DNA of 64,000 nucleotides from Leucobacter musarum subsp. musarum (GCF_001273845.1 NZ_JHBW01000065.1:1-64000); one strand, 5' to 3'. Positions 54,908 to 63,443 are shown, numbered from the stretch's first letter. Notes: generated from the sequence alone by a model not told the origin. A program made the numbers and translations.

Positions 54908-55693
54908 GTGGGCGCAATCTCTCCTCAGCGCAGGCGCGCTGAGATCGAAACGCTGATGAACGATCGCGAAGAGGTCGACATTCACAGCCTGGCGATGCAC
55001 TTCGGCGTCTCCGAGATGACGATTCGACGAGATCTCGGTGTGCTCGAAGACGGTGGGGTGGTACGGCGTCTCGTGGGCGGCCGCGCGCTGCTGCTCGATA
55101 CCAAGAGCCGCGAGCCCGCGCTGTCGACGCGCAGCCAGGCCGCGTACGAGACGAAATCGCACATCGGGCGCGCAGTCGTCGAGTTGCTCTCGGACGACGA
55201 GGTCGTGTTCATCGACGGGGGCAGCACCGCCCTCGCCGTCGCACACGCCCTCCGCGGAAGCGGGCGTGCGCTCACGGTGCTGACGCGCAGTCTGCTCGTC
55301 GTCGCCGAGCTAGCCGAAGAGCCAAACATCGAGATATTCATGCTGGGCGGCCGGGTGAAACTCTCAGAGATGTTGACGACCAGCGCGACGACGAGCGACG
55401 ACCTGCGCCACTACAACGTCGATACCTACGTGATGGGCATCAGCGGCGTGCATGCGACGCGAGGGCTCACGGACTACGACCCCGACGAGAGTCAGGGCAA
55501 GAGGCTCGCGATCGAGCGCGCGGATCGTGTGGTGCTCGTCGCCGATCACTCGAAGCTCGGGCGGGTGCTGATGTCGCGCGTCGCGGGTCTCGAAGATGTG
55601 AGTGTTCTCGTAACCGACGCCGACCCGAATGACGAAGTCGTTCGTGCGTTGCCTGCAACGGTGTCGGTGGTGCTCGTGGAGCCGCAGTCGTGA
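54908..55693 (+). CDS. DeoR family transcriptional regulator of the catabolic locus
   Basis: 261 residues from a GTG preceded by AGGAGG. N-terminal winged helix (VDIHSLAMHFGVSEMTIRRDLGVLEDGGVVRR), then the DeoR sugar-phosphate-sensing domain (IDGGSTALAVAHAL, LTRSLLVVAELAE, DESQGKRLAIERADRVVLVADHSKLG). Inducers of this family are usually phosphorylated pathway intermediates. Divergent from the transport/catabolic operon and coupled to the isomerase gene (GTGA overlap). Confidence 0.9.
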   Translation: MGAISPQRRRAEIETLMNDREEVDIHSLAMHFGVSEMTIRRDLGVLEDGGVVRRLVGGRALLLDTKSREPALSTRSQAAYETKSHIGRAVVELLSDDEVVFIDGGSTALAVAHALRGSGRALTVLTRSLLVVAELAEEPNIEIFMLGGRVKLSEMLTTSATTSDDLRHYNVDTYVMGISGVHATRGLTDYDPDESQGKRLAIERADRVVLVADHSKLGRVLMSRVAGLEDVSVLVTDADPNDEVVRALPATVSVVLVEPQS

Positions 55694-56445
55694 GTCGATC
55701 AGCCGTCCAGCAAGCATCCCTGCCGGCGACCGTGTCACAGGTTCGCCGGCTGTCGGCACCGATGTTCGAGATCGGGCCGAAGAACCTTATGCGGCTGGCC
55801 GAAATCGTGGAACTCGCGGTGGCGGCGGGCCGCGCGGGTGAGACGCACGGCGTCTCGGTCGTCGTGACCGTTCCGACAGCGCTCATCTCGCGGGTCAGCA
55901 GCGCCGCGCCGAACGTGTTCGTGTTCGCCCAAGAGATGAGCGTACAGTCGCTCGGTGCCAGTGTCGGGCGCACGACTGCTGAATCGCTCGTCGACGCCGG
56001 GGCACACGGGGTGATGCTCAACCACGACAGCAATCCGTTGGACGCGGAGGCGCTCGCCGCAGCGGTCGAGCGAGCTCACGACAACGGTTTGCTGACAATG
56101 GTCTGCGCAGGCAGCGACACCGAAGCGAGAACCGTCTTCGAACTGCAGCCCACCATTGTCTTGTACGAACCTCCGGAACTCATCGGCACGGCTGGTGGCG
56201 CGGATCGCCCGTGGATCGCAGCCATCAATCGTGAGGCTGCGACCGTGGTGCCTGAAACCCTGATGATGCACGCGGGCGGGGTCGCGGTACCCGACGATGC
56301 TTATCGCATCATGAGCGCGGGGGCACACGCGACCGGCGCAACGTCAGGTGTCATTCGCGCCGCATCTCCATCGGAGGCAGCCGCGGAATTCATCGCCGCC
56401 ACGCGCAAGGGCTTCGATGCGGCGCGCGCGCAGCACTCGCGGTGA
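55690..56445 (+). CDS. Triose-phosphate-isomerase-like protein (archaeal-type)
   Basis: 251 residues from GTG 55690. Active-site pieces of triose-phosphate isomerase are recognisable: Lys in MFEIGPKNLMRLAE, His in GAHGVMLNHDSNPLD, and the catalytic Glu in IVLYEPPELIGT, the last being the archaeal-type form. A housekeeping enzyme would not be in a DeoR operon; EryH, a TIM homologue, isomerises L-erythrulose 1-phosphate in Brucella erythritol catabolism, so a tetrulose- or related ketose-phosphate isomerase is a reasonable inference. Ends six bases before the convergent P1 peptidase gene. Confidence 0.78.
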   Translation: MSRSAVQQASLPATVSQVRRLSAPMFEIGPKNLMRLAEIVELAVAAGRAGETHGVSVVVTVPTALISRVSSAAPNVFVFAQEMSVQSLGASVGRTTAESLVDAGAHGVMLNHDSNPLDAEALAAAVERAHDNGLLTMVCAGSDTEARTVFELQPTIVLYEPPELIGTAGGADRPWIAAINREAATVVPETLMMHAGGVAVPDDAYRIMSAGAHATGATSGVIRAASPSEAAAEFIAATRKGFDAARAQHSR

Positions 56446-56451
56446 CGCGTT

Positions 56452-57672
56452 TCACCCGAACGCCGCACGCACCTCGTCATGCGGCAGCGCGTAGCTCGCG
56501 TGCCCCTCACGCCCGACCGTATCTTCGGCGGCGACGAGCGCGTTGAGCACCGCCTCCTCCGTCGCCTCGACCACAGCCGTGTAGATCGCGTCGATGCCAC
56601 CCCAGCTCAGATGCTCAAGCGTCGCCACCGTGCCCGTTGGCGTGCCCATGCGCGAACCGAGCGCATCAGGGTTCGCCGTCGAGAACGCCAAGAAGATATC
56701 GCCCGAGAAATGGCTGCCCGTCGTGCCCGTGCGGGCGAGCCCCAGCGACACCCGGCGAGCGAGCGCGCGGCACTGATCGGGCAGCAGGGGAGCGTCGGTC
56801 GCGACCACCACGATCACGCTGCCCGCGCCGGCGACCGCGTGTGCCGCCGATGCGGTCTCGAGTTCGAACCAGTCGCTCGTCTCCATCGGGTTCGGTGCCG
56901 CCGACTGCCGCCCGAGCGTGCGGCCGGCGACGCGCAGCTCCTTGCGCGAGCCGAAGTTGGCCTGCAGCAGCACGCCGACTGTCCACGACGGGTCGCTGTC
57001 GCGGTCACCTTCGCCAGCAGCACCAGCGCCACCTCGCACCACGCGTGACGCCGTGCCCGTGCCGCCCTTGAACCCATAGCAGTTCATGCCGGTGCCGCCA
57101 CCGACGTTGCCCTCGGCGATCGGTCCGCTCACTGCGGCATCGAGCGCGGCGTGCGCGTGCTCGGGCGTGACGGTGTCGGCGTTGATCTCGTTCAGATACC
57201 CGTCCCACGTCTCGCCGACGACGGGCAGCATCCACTGCGCGGCGGCCTCGGAGTGGTGCTCGGCGAGCCACTGGTCGACCCCACGGTGCACGGCGCCGAC
57301 GGCGTGCGAGTTCGTGATCGCAATGGGGGTCTGAAACTGGCCCGACTCCTCGATCCAGCTGCGCCCGGTGAGCTCGCCGTTGCCGTTGAGTACGGCGGTG
57401 CCGGCGGCGCACGGCCGTGCGGCCTCGGCGCGGCCGCGGGGCAGGATCACCGTAACCCCCGTGCGCGCCACGTGCGGGGTGTCGGTCACGATCGTGGCGT
57501 ACCCGACCTCGAGACCGGGTACGTCGGTGATGGCGTTCCACGGGCCGGGCTCGCCGTCAAACGGGATGCCGAGATCGCGGGCGCGGGGCGCGCGCGGGGC
57601 ACGATCGACGGCAGCGTCGAAAGCGGAACGTTCGGCGGCGGTGCCTGCGGCGCGGGGGGCGGTGTCGCTCAT
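56452..57672 (-). CDS. P1 family peptidase (DmpA/BapA-type aminopeptidase)
   Basis: 406 residues. Signature segments: ITDVPGLEVGYATI, TAVLNGNGELTG, NVGGGTGMNCYGFKGGTGTA, and VIVVVATDAPLLPDQCRALA. The GAG-SVIVVV junction near residue 263 corresponds to the Gly-Ser bond that DmpA cleaves itself, making Ser the N-terminal nucleophile. Members remove N-terminal D- or beta-amino acids from peptides. Last gene of a three-gene operon with an amino-acid permease and a TetR regulator; the start overlaps the tetR stop (ATGA). Confidence 0.9.
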   Translation of the reverse strand: MSDTAPRAAGTAAERSAFDAAVDRAPRAPRARDLGIPFDGEPGPWNAITDVPGLEVGYATIVTDTPHVARTGVTVILPRGRAEAARPCAAGTAVLNGNGELTGRSWIEESGQFQTPIAITNSHAVGAVHRGVDQWLAEHHSEAAAQWMLPVVGETWDGYLNEINADTVTPEHAHAALDAAVSGPIAEGNVGGGTGMNCYGFKGGTGTASRVVRGGAGAAGEGDRDSDPSWTVGVLLQANFGSRKELRVAGRTLGRQSAAPNPMETSDWFELETASAAHAVAGAGSVIVVVATDAPLLPDQCRALARRVSLGLARTGTTGSHFSGDIFLAFSTANPDALGSRMGTPTGTVATLEHLSWGGIDAIYTAVVEATEEAVLNALVAAEDTVGREGHASYALPHDEVRAAFG

Positions 57673-58337
57673 TGCGGCTCCTGAGGGTCGAGGGTGGGGG
57701 CTGAGGCGGCGGCTGATCCCGCATCTGCAGACTCGGATGCCTCATCGCTCAAGCTGCAATCGAGGGCGATTTCGGCGAACTGCAGCGTGTTCGCGAGGTA
57801 CCGGTCGCGCTGCCAGTTGTCGGGGTCGAGCAGGTAGAGGTCGTAGGCGTCTTCGAGCGCGACGAGGTTCGCGGCGATCGCAGCGACGTCCATGCGCGGG
57901 CGAAACACCCCGAGCGCCGCCCCGACCTCGATGATGGTCGTGTAGAGCGCGACCTGGCGCTCGAGCAGCAGCACCATGTCGGCGCGGAAGCGCGCCTGAT
58001 CGCGCACCACGGCCGACGCCTCGTACACGATGCGCAGGTCGTCGCTGATGGTGGCGGGAATGCCCGCCTCGATGGTGCGGCGCAGGCGCGTGAGCGGATC
58101 CGGATGCCCCTCGGCGAACTGGCGACGCCGGTCGATGAACTCCTCGATCGCCCCGCGCACCGCCGTCTCGACCAGGTGGTCGAAGCTTTCGAAGTGGTAG
58201 AGCACGCTGCCCGCGCTCACCTCGGCGCGCTCGGCGACGGCGCGCACGCTCACGCCCGCGAGCCCGCGCTCGCTGAGCACGCGCGTGGTGGCCTCGAGCA
58301 GATCTTTGCGACGCTGGGCACTCTTCGCTGCGGCCAT
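57669..58337 (-). CDS. TetR family regulator of the APC permease / P1 peptidase operon
   Basis: 222 residues. HTH in SAQRRKDLLEATTRVLSERGLAGVSVRAVAERAEVSAGSVLYHF; the all-helical C-terminus ends with an Ala/Ser tail. It is sandwiched between the permease (stop two bases upstream) and the peptidase (overlap), so all three genes are co-expressed and probably respond to a peptide or amino-acid-like ligand. Confidence 0.87.
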   Translation of the reverse strand: MAAAKSAQRRKDLLEATTRVLSERGLAGVSVRAVAERAEVSAGSVLYHFESFDHLVETAVRGAIEEFIDRRRQFAEGHPDPLTRLRRTIEAGIPATISDDLRIVYEASAVVRDQARFRADMVLLLERQVALYTTIIEVGAALGVFRPRMDVAAIAANLVALEDAYDLYLLDPDNWQRDRYLANTLQFAEIALDCSLSDEASESADAGSAAASAPTLDPQEPQ

Positions 58338-58339
58338 GA

Positions 58340-59815
58340 CTACTGCTCCGTTCGGTCGTCGGCAATCACGGTGACCGACTGCGTCAGCGCCGCGTAGCGC
58401 TCGGGGGAGCGCCGTCTCATCACGATAGCGACTGCCACGCCGCCCAAGAAGACGACCGGCACGCACGCGAGCATGACGCCGTTGATCGGCCCCTGCACCC
58501 CCGAGACGAGGTCGAAGTGGGTCGCGATCACGGCAAAGGCGCTCAGCAGACCGATGGCGCCGAGGATCGGGGCGACGATCACCTGCCACACGCCGTGCCC
58601 GCGGCGATCTTTCCAGAAGAACCCCACCACCGAGACCGCGGCGACGCCCTGCGAGAAGACGAGGCCGGCGACGCCGATCGCGTAGCACCAGAGGCCGACG
58701 CCGAGAAACGGGTCGGCGCCCGAGACCGCGGCGACGAGAATCGCGACGAGCGAGAGCGTGGTCAGCGTGAGGCTCGCGACGTGCGGCGAGTGCATGCGGG
58801 GGTGCGTGCGTGCGAGCCGTTCGGGCAGCAGGCGCTCGCGGCCGAGCGAGAAGAGGTAGCGCGAGCAGGCGTTGTGGAAGGCGAGGGTGCAGGCGAAGAA
58901 GCTGGTGACGACGAGGATCTCCATGACCACACCCGCCCACGCGCCGAGCGCATTGCCGCCGGCGATGAACATCATCTGCTCGAAGTCCTCTGACTGCGCG
59001 AGCGCCATGATGCCGTCGACACCGAACGCTACGGTCAGCGTGAAGAACGTGAACGCGTAGAACACCGCGAGGAAAGCGATCGCGATGTAGGTCGCCCGCG
59101 GCACCGTGCGGCGCGGCTGCTTCGCCTCCTCGGCGTAGATGACGGTGCCCTCGAAGCCGAGGAACGCGCCGAATCCGAAGACGAAGAGGGCACTCGCCCC
59201 CGACGCGAAAAACACGTTGCGCGGGTCGAACGACGCGGCGGCGGCCGGAACGATCGCGGTGCCGTGCTGCACGATGATCGCGATCGAAATGACGAGCAGA
59301 ATCGTGACCTCGGCCGTCAGCAGCACCGCGAGCACCTTCGCGCCGACGTCGATGCGCCGGTACCCGAGCAGCCCGATCACGCACACCGACACGACCGACC
59401 ACACCGCCCAGTGCACATCAATGCCGAAGAGGTGCGCGAAGGTGAGGTTCGCGAAGAAGCCGAGCAGCGCGTAGAAGCAGATGCAGAGAAACGCGTACGA
59501 GACGATCGTGATGAACGCGACGCCCACCCCGACGGGCTTGCCGAGCCCGGCCGCCGCGTACGCGTAGAAGGCCCCGGTGTTGCGCACGTAGCGCGACATC
59601 GCGGTGAATCCGACGGCAAAGAGGATCAGCACGAGCCCGCTGGCGAGCATCGCCCCCGGGGCTCCGATTCCGCCGACCAGAAACGCGAGCGGTGAGGAGC
59701 TCACGGCCACCGTCAGTGGAGCCGCCGCCGACACCACGAAGAAGACGATGTCGAAGGTGCCGAGCTTGCCCGGAGCGAGGGCGCCGGGTGGCGCGGTACG
59801 AACGTCAGATGACAC
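58340..59815 (-). CDS. APC family amino acid permease
   Basis: 491 residues from the GTG at 59815 with AAGGGAG six bases upstream; longer upstream frames lack signals. About twelve to fourteen helices. The first helix motif KLGTFDIVFFVVSAAAPLTV, GAFYAYAAAGLGKPVGVGVAF, and FLGFEGTVIYAEEAKQPRRTVPRATY are typical APC features. Substrate unknown, but co-transcription with a P1 peptidase suggests uptake of amines, beta- or D-amino acids or short peptide products. Confidence 0.88.
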   Translation of the reverse strand: MSSDVRTAPPGALAPGKLGTFDIVFFVVSAAAPLTVAVSSSPLAFLVGGIGAPGAMLASGLVLILFAVGFTAMSRYVRNTGAFYAYAAAGLGKPVGVGVAFITIVSYAFLCICFYALLGFFANLTFAHLFGIDVHWAVWSVVSVCVIGLLGYRRIDVGAKVLAVLLTAEVTILLVISIAIIVQHGTAIVPAAAASFDPRNVFFASGASALFVFGFGAFLGFEGTVIYAEEAKQPRRTVPRATYIAIAFLAVFYAFTFFTLTVAFGVDGIMALAQSEDFEQMMFIAGGNALGAWAGVVMEILVVTSFFACTLAFHNACSRYLFSLGRERLLPERLARTHPRMHSPHVASLTLTTLSLVAILVAAVSGADPFLGVGLWCYAIGVAGLVFSQGVAAVSVVGFFWKDRRGHGVWQVIVAPILGAIGLLSAFAVIATHFDLVSGVQGPINGVMLACVPVVFLGGVAVAIVMRRRSPERYAALTQSVTVIADDRTEQ

Positions 59816-60108
59816 GAGAAACTCCCTTGTTTCTGGGCGACGGGGCGATCCCGAAGCATCGTGCAGATTTCTGAACGACTGTATCACTTTTAATCTGAAT
59901 CGCAATGTTCTCGGAGATTTTCAGGCCTGAATCACGCTCGCAAGCGTTCAAGTTTGGTCAGTGCATGCGACGCAGTGGCCTCGGAATGGGCTGCTCTCGG
60001 CGGCAGCCCTGAGCGCGGGGCCGTGCACCGCCGGGGCGATCCGGAATACCGTGTACGACCCTGCGAGGCCTTGACGCGGGCCGGTGACGCCTTGCTAACG
60101 TTGCAGTG
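59816..60108. promoter_or_regulatory. Divergent gap with promoter of the NSS transporter
   Basis: Rightward: TTGACG (60071-60076) and TAACGT (60096-60101) with a 19-base spacer end seven bases before GTG 60109. Leftward: CAGATT...AATCTG inverted hexamers around 59863-59900 flank an AT-rich stretch and may be the TetR operator of the permease operon. A GGGCTG/CAGCCC hairpin lies near 59989-60010. Confidence 0.5.
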
Positions 60109-61734
60109 GTGACCTCCGAAGCCACCACCACAGCACCCGAGCGCGAGACCTGGGGCAAGCGCAGCGCCTTCATCATCGCCGCCATCAGCTCCGCCATCGG
60201 GCTGGGCAATATCTGGCGATTTCCCGGCGTCGCCTACGAAAACGGCGGGGGCGCGTTTCTCATCCCGTATCTCGTCGCGTTTCTGACGGCGGGGCTGCCG
60301 ATCCTCTTCCTGGACTACGCCATCGGGCACAAGTACCGCGCGGCGCCGCCGCTCGCGTTCAAGCGCCTCAACCGCAAGGCCGAACCGCTCGGCTGGTGGC
60401 AGGTGGGGGTCTCGTTCCTCATCCTGACCTACTACGCCGTGATCATCGCGTGGGCGCTCGGCTTCGTGTGGTTCAGCTTCGGGCGCCAGTGGGGCGACGA
60501 CGCCGTCGGCTTCTTCACGGGGGAGTACCTGCAGCTCGCGAGCGAACCCGGGGTCACCTTCGAATTCGTGCCGGCGGTGCTCGTCACCCTGCTGATCGTG
60601 TGGATCGCCGCCATCATCGTCATGTCGCTTGGGCTGCGCCGCGGCCTCGACCGTGCGAACCGTATCACGCTGCCGCTGCTCGTCATCGTCTTCACGATCA
60701 TCGTGATCTACGCCATGACGCTTCCCGGCGCGTGGGATGGCATCAACCAGTTCTTCGCCCCCAATTTCCCGGCTCTCGCCGACCCCGCCGTGTGGCTCGC
60801 GGCCTACGGGCACATCTTCTTCTCGTTCTCGATCGCGTTCGGCATCATGCTGACCTACTCGTCATACATGAAGCGGCGCAGCGACCTCGCCGGGTCGGGG
60901 CTCGTCGTCGCCTTCGCGAACTGCGGGTTCGAGATGCTCGCCGGCATCGGCGTGTTCGCGGCCCTCGGCTTTCTCGCCTTCACGCAGGGCGTGCATATCG
61001 ACGACCTCGAGGGCATCAGCGGCGTCGCGCTCGCGTTCATGACGTTCCCGACCCTGCTCAGCGAGATGCCGGGTGGCACCGTGATGGCGCTGCTGTTCTT
61101 CGGGTCGCTCGTGCTCGCCGGGTTCACGTCACTGCTCTCGATCTACCAAGTGGTCACCGGGTCGCTGCAAGACAAGACCGGCTGGTCGAACCGCCGCGTC
61201 GCCATCGTGGTGGGCCTCGCCGCGGGCATCCCGTCGGTGCTGCTCTTCGGCACCACGTCAGGGCTCAACGTGCTCGATGTGCTCGACGCATTCGTCAACA
61301 ACATCGGCGTCACAGGGTCTGCCGTCGCGATGCTCGTGCTCGTCGCGTGGGTGTTCCGCGCAGTGCCGGGCCTGCGCGCCCACCTCAACGCGCTCTCGTC
61401 GCTCAAGCTCGGGCCGGTCTGGACCATCGCGGTGTCGGTCGTCACCCCCGTGATTCTCGCCGTCATTCTGGTGCGCGGCGTCGAGACCTACATCGTCGAC
61501 GGGTACGGCGGCTTCCCGACCTGGTTCATCTCGGTGATCGGGTGGGGCGCCATCGCGCTGCTCGCCGTGTTCTCGTTCGCTATGAGTTACCGGCGATACC
61601 GGCGGCGAGACATCGACAGTTTCGTTCCCGACGAACCCGAACACCTGGAGACGCAAATGAACGAACTGGTCGCCGAAGCCCGCGATGCACGCGAGGCCAC
61701 CGCACCGCGCAGCACCTCAGGAGGCACCCGATGA
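60109..61734 (+). CDS. metP: SNF/NSS family sodium-dependent amino acid transporter (MetP-like)
   Basis: 541 residues; GTG 60109 fits the promoter better than the adjacent GTG 60106. NSS hallmarks: SAIGLGNIWRFPGVAYENGGGAF at the unwound TM1 sodium/substrate site, TYYAVIIAWALGF (TM3), FFSFSIAFGIMLTYSSYMKR (TM6-7), and about eleven to twelve helices. A 39-residue subunit gene of MetS type follows directly; in Corynebacterium glutamicum MetP with MetS imports methionine and alanine. Name assigned by that pairing. Confidence 0.87.
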   Translation: MTSEATTTAPERETWGKRSAFIIAAISSAIGLGNIWRFPGVAYENGGGAFLIPYLVAFLTAGLPILFLDYAIGHKYRAAPPLAFKRLNRKAEPLGWWQVGVSFLILTYYAVIIAWALGFVWFSFGRQWGDDAVGFFTGEYLQLASEPGVTFEFVPAVLVTLLIVWIAAIIVMSLGLRRGLDRANRITLPLLVIVFTIIVIYAMTLPGAWDGINQFFAPNFPALADPAVWLAAYGHIFFSFSIAFGIMLTYSSYMKRRSDLAGSGLVVAFANCGFEMLAGIGVFAALGFLAFTQGVHIDDLEGISGVALAFMTFPTLLSEMPGGTVMALLFFGSLVLAGFTSLLSIYQVVTGSLQDKTGWSNRRVAIVVGLAAGIPSVLLFGTTSGLNVLDVLDAFVNNIGVTGSAVAMLVLVAWVFRAVPGLRAHLNALSSLKLGPVWTIAVSVVTPVILAVILVRGVETYIVDGYGGFPTWFISVIGWGAIALLAVFSFAMSYRRYRRRDIDSFVPDEPEHLETQMNELVAEARDAREATAPRSTSGGTR

Positions 61735-61850
61735 CCACGAGCGCGATCGTGATGATGGTGCTCTCGCTCGGGGTGCTCTGGGGCGGGCTGGGCTGGGCGA
61801 TCCTGCGCCTGCGCAAACACCCCGACGTGAGCGGATTGAGCGACGACTGA
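61731..61850 (+). CDS. metS: MetS family small subunit of the NSS transporter
   Basis: 39 residues: one transmembrane helix (TSAIVMMVLSLGVLWGGLGW) followed by AILRLRKHPDVSGLSDD. The short C-terminal R-H-P motif is typical of this family. GGAGG lies just upstream, and the ATG overlaps the metP stop (ATGA). In C. glutamicum the small subunit is required for transport activity. Confidence 0.85.
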   Translation: MTTSAIVMMVLSLGVLWGGLGWAILRLRKHPDVSGLSDD

Positions 61851-61892
61851 CCTCGGGGTTCTGGCAAGACTGCGCGACCCCGCACCGTATGC

Positions 61893-61960
61893 GCAGATTT
61901 GGTGACGGCCCTGGTGCGCTATTCGGGAAATACAGCACCAAGGCCGTCACCAAACTTGCG
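61893..61960 (+). terminator. Hairpin after metPS (element G)
   Basis: 20-base arms at 61898-61917 and 61935-61954 (TTTGGTGACGGCC...) pair with one mismatch, and the loop can fold further (TATT/AATA). Flanking CGCA and TGCG extend the stem. About 45 bases after the metS stop, so a terminator is likely; the GGTGC core relates it to elements C, D and H. Confidence 0.65.
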
Positions 61961-62064
61961 GGTCACGCCGAACAGCCTCGCTCAGGCATCGCTTTGAGAC
62001 GGCGCCGCCGGGAAATCGAGCGGCACGTCGAGCAGTGCGAGCTGGCCGAGCTGCCGTCGCGTTT

Positions 62065-62116
62065 TGGTGTCAGTTTGATGCAGTAAACGGGGTTGTAGCG
62101 CACCAAACTGCCATTA
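62065..62116. repeat. Dispersed hairpin element (H)
   Basis: CAGTTTGATGCAGTAAA and TTGTAGCGCACCAAACTG pair with a few mismatches around CGGGG. The right arm (62096-62119) is identical over 24 bases to 28907-28930 (element D), 33 kb away. It overlaps the stop codon of the TetR remnant. Confidence 0.75.
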
Positions 62117-62290
62117 AGTCGGTGTCTCGGCCGCGTCGAGCACGAGGTCGAGCGCGAACGCGAACTCGTGGGCGCTGTCGCACCCGGCGGCGGAGTGCTG
62201 CGCGGCGTCGAGCGCGATCTGCACGATGAACGGGTAGCGCTCGCGCATGTAGGCGAGCACTGCGGGCTCGCCTCGTGCCGCGGGTGATTC
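62114..62290 (-). pseudogene. C-terminal fragment of a TetR-type regulator
   Basis: About 58 codons ending in TAA (62116-62114) encode ESPAARGEPAVLAYMRERYP, then ...HEFAFALDLVLDAAE, which resembles the C-terminal end of TetR regulators. No HTH part is present: the frame is closed by a TGA just upstream and the sequence switches to the DUF4386 remnant. Non-functional. Confidence 0.6.
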
Positions 62291-62499
62291 CGATCATTGG
62301 GCTCGTCGGTGCGCCGGTGTTGACGGTGTCTGCGTTGCTGACCGTTGCGGGCGTACTCGATCAAGTGTCGCCCGTCGCCGGCTTGCTCGCGCTGCCGATC
62401 GCGCTCTAGGAGCTCGCGATCGGGGTGTGGTTGCTCGTGCGCGGGGTGCTGAGTGGGGTGCTGCCGGATCGTCCCGACGAGGTGAGTCCTCGATCGTGA
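62284..62499 (+). pseudogene. C-terminal fragment of a DUF4386-like membrane protein
   Basis: 72 codons in one frame: IIGLVGAPVLTVSALLTVAG and LLALPIAL, then TAG (62407-62409), then ELAIGVWLLVRGVLSG. In DUF4386 proteins the stop position is usually Trp (IALWELS), so TGG to TAG is likely. The N-terminal helices are absent. Together with the TetR fragment it marks a deletion that removed the shared promoter region and both N-termini. Confidence 0.55.
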
Positions 62500-62513
62500 G
62501 TGCCTCGCTCGAT

Positions 62514-62561
62514 CGGTCACTTACGTGCACTATTTCGCGTTATGCAGCACCAAATTGACCG
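62514..62561. repeat. Hairpin element (I)
   Basis: CGGTCA (62514-62519) and TGACCG (62556-62561) enclose GTGCACTATT and TATGCAGCACCAAA, which pair partly. A weaker member of the family, immediately after the DUF4386 remnant. Confidence 0.5.
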
Positions 62562-62626
62562 CTCAAGCGGGGCGGTGCAGGCCAGAGTCATGCCGCCCGC
62601 CCGCTGCCCGTTGCTAGGCTCGCACC

Positions 62627-63031
62627 GTGAGTGAGCACGCATCCGCCCCCGCGCCTGGGCAAGCAGCGCCGTCCCCGCACCGCGTCTTCTCGTACGGCAC
62701 TCTGCGGCAGGCCAACGTGCAGCAGACGCTCTATGGCCGTGCTGTGCCGACGGTCGATGACACGCTGACAGGGTGGCGTCTCGAGTGGGTGCAGATCATC
62801 GACCCCGCGGTGATTGCGGCGTCGGGCTCCGACCGGCACCCGATTCTGCGCCCCGGATCGCCGAGCGATATGGTCGCCGGCGCCGCCCTGGCGCTCAGCG
62901 ATGCCGACCTCGCCGCAACCGACGACTACGAGGTCGACGACTACGTGCGCGTGCTCGTGCGACTCGCCTCGGGCGTCGACGCGTACGTGTACGTCGCAGC
63001 GAATGACGCGGCGAGCGGCGCGGTGATCTGA
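62627..63031 (+). CDS. Gamma-glutamylcyclotransferase family (AIG2-like) protein
   Basis: 134 residues from GTG 62627, six bases after TAGGCT (62615-62620): leaderless. HRVFSYGTLRQANVQQTLYG is the YGTL substrate loop of the family, and the Glu in YEVDDYVRVLVRL is the catalytic candidate. Compact single domain; members cleave gamma-glutamyl amines or repair such adducts. Three bases separate it from the VOC gene. Confidence 0.82.
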   Translation: MSEHASAPAPGQAAPSPHRVFSYGTLRQANVQQTLYGRAVPTVDDTLTGWRLEWVQIIDPAVIAASGSDRHPILRPGSPSDMVAGAALALSDADLAATDDYEVDDYVRVLVRLASGVDAYVYVAANDAASGAVI

Positions 63032-63034
63032 CCG

Positions 63035-63427
63035 ATGCCGGGGCTGCACCACGTCGAGGTCTGGGTGGCCGATCTGGCGACCGCCCGCACCGAACGGGGC
63101 TGGTTGCTCGCGCGGGTCGGGTTCTCACGGCAGAGCGAGTGGGACGAGGGCGAGACGTGGTCGGCGGGCGGCGCCTACGTCACACTGACGACGTCGCCGA
63201 ACCTTGCGAGAGCCCCGCACGATCGACGGCGACCCGGTGTGAACCACCTCGCCTTTCTTGGAGGATCGGCGGCGGCCGTTGATGCCCTCATGCTCGATGC
63301 TCCGGCGCAGGGCTGGACCCCGCTCTATCACGAGCGGTATCCGCATGCCGGCGGCACGGCGCACTACGCCGGCTGGCTCGAGAACGCCGCCGGGTTCAAA
63401 GTCGAGGTCGTCGCCGAAGCGGAATAG
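63035..63427 (+). CDS. VOC family (glyoxalase/dioxygenase fold) protein
   Basis: 130 residues. Paired beta-alpha-beta-beta-beta modules: GLHHVEVWVADLATARTE with His, ending GAYVTLTTSP; then GVNHLAFLGGSAAAVDAL with His, and FKVEVVAE with Glu as the last metal ligand. A single-chain VOC of this kind may be a glyoxalase, resistance protein or lyase; no further prediction. Cotranscribed with the preceding gene. Confidence 0.85.
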   Translation: MPGLHHVEVWVADLATARTERGWLLARVGFSRQSEWDEGETWSAGGAYVTLTTSPNLARAPHDRRRPGVNHLAFLGGSAAAVDALMLDAPAQGWTPLYHERYPHAGGTAHYAGWLENAAGFKVEVVAEAE

Positions 63428-63443
63428 GGCGGTCAGGCGGGCA

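Noticed and set aside
55690-56445. Housekeeping triose-phosphate isomerase
   Set aside because: It is an archaeal-type sequence embedded in a DeoR-controlled catabolic locus, so a specialised isomerase is more likely; the glycolytic tpiA would be expected elsewhere.
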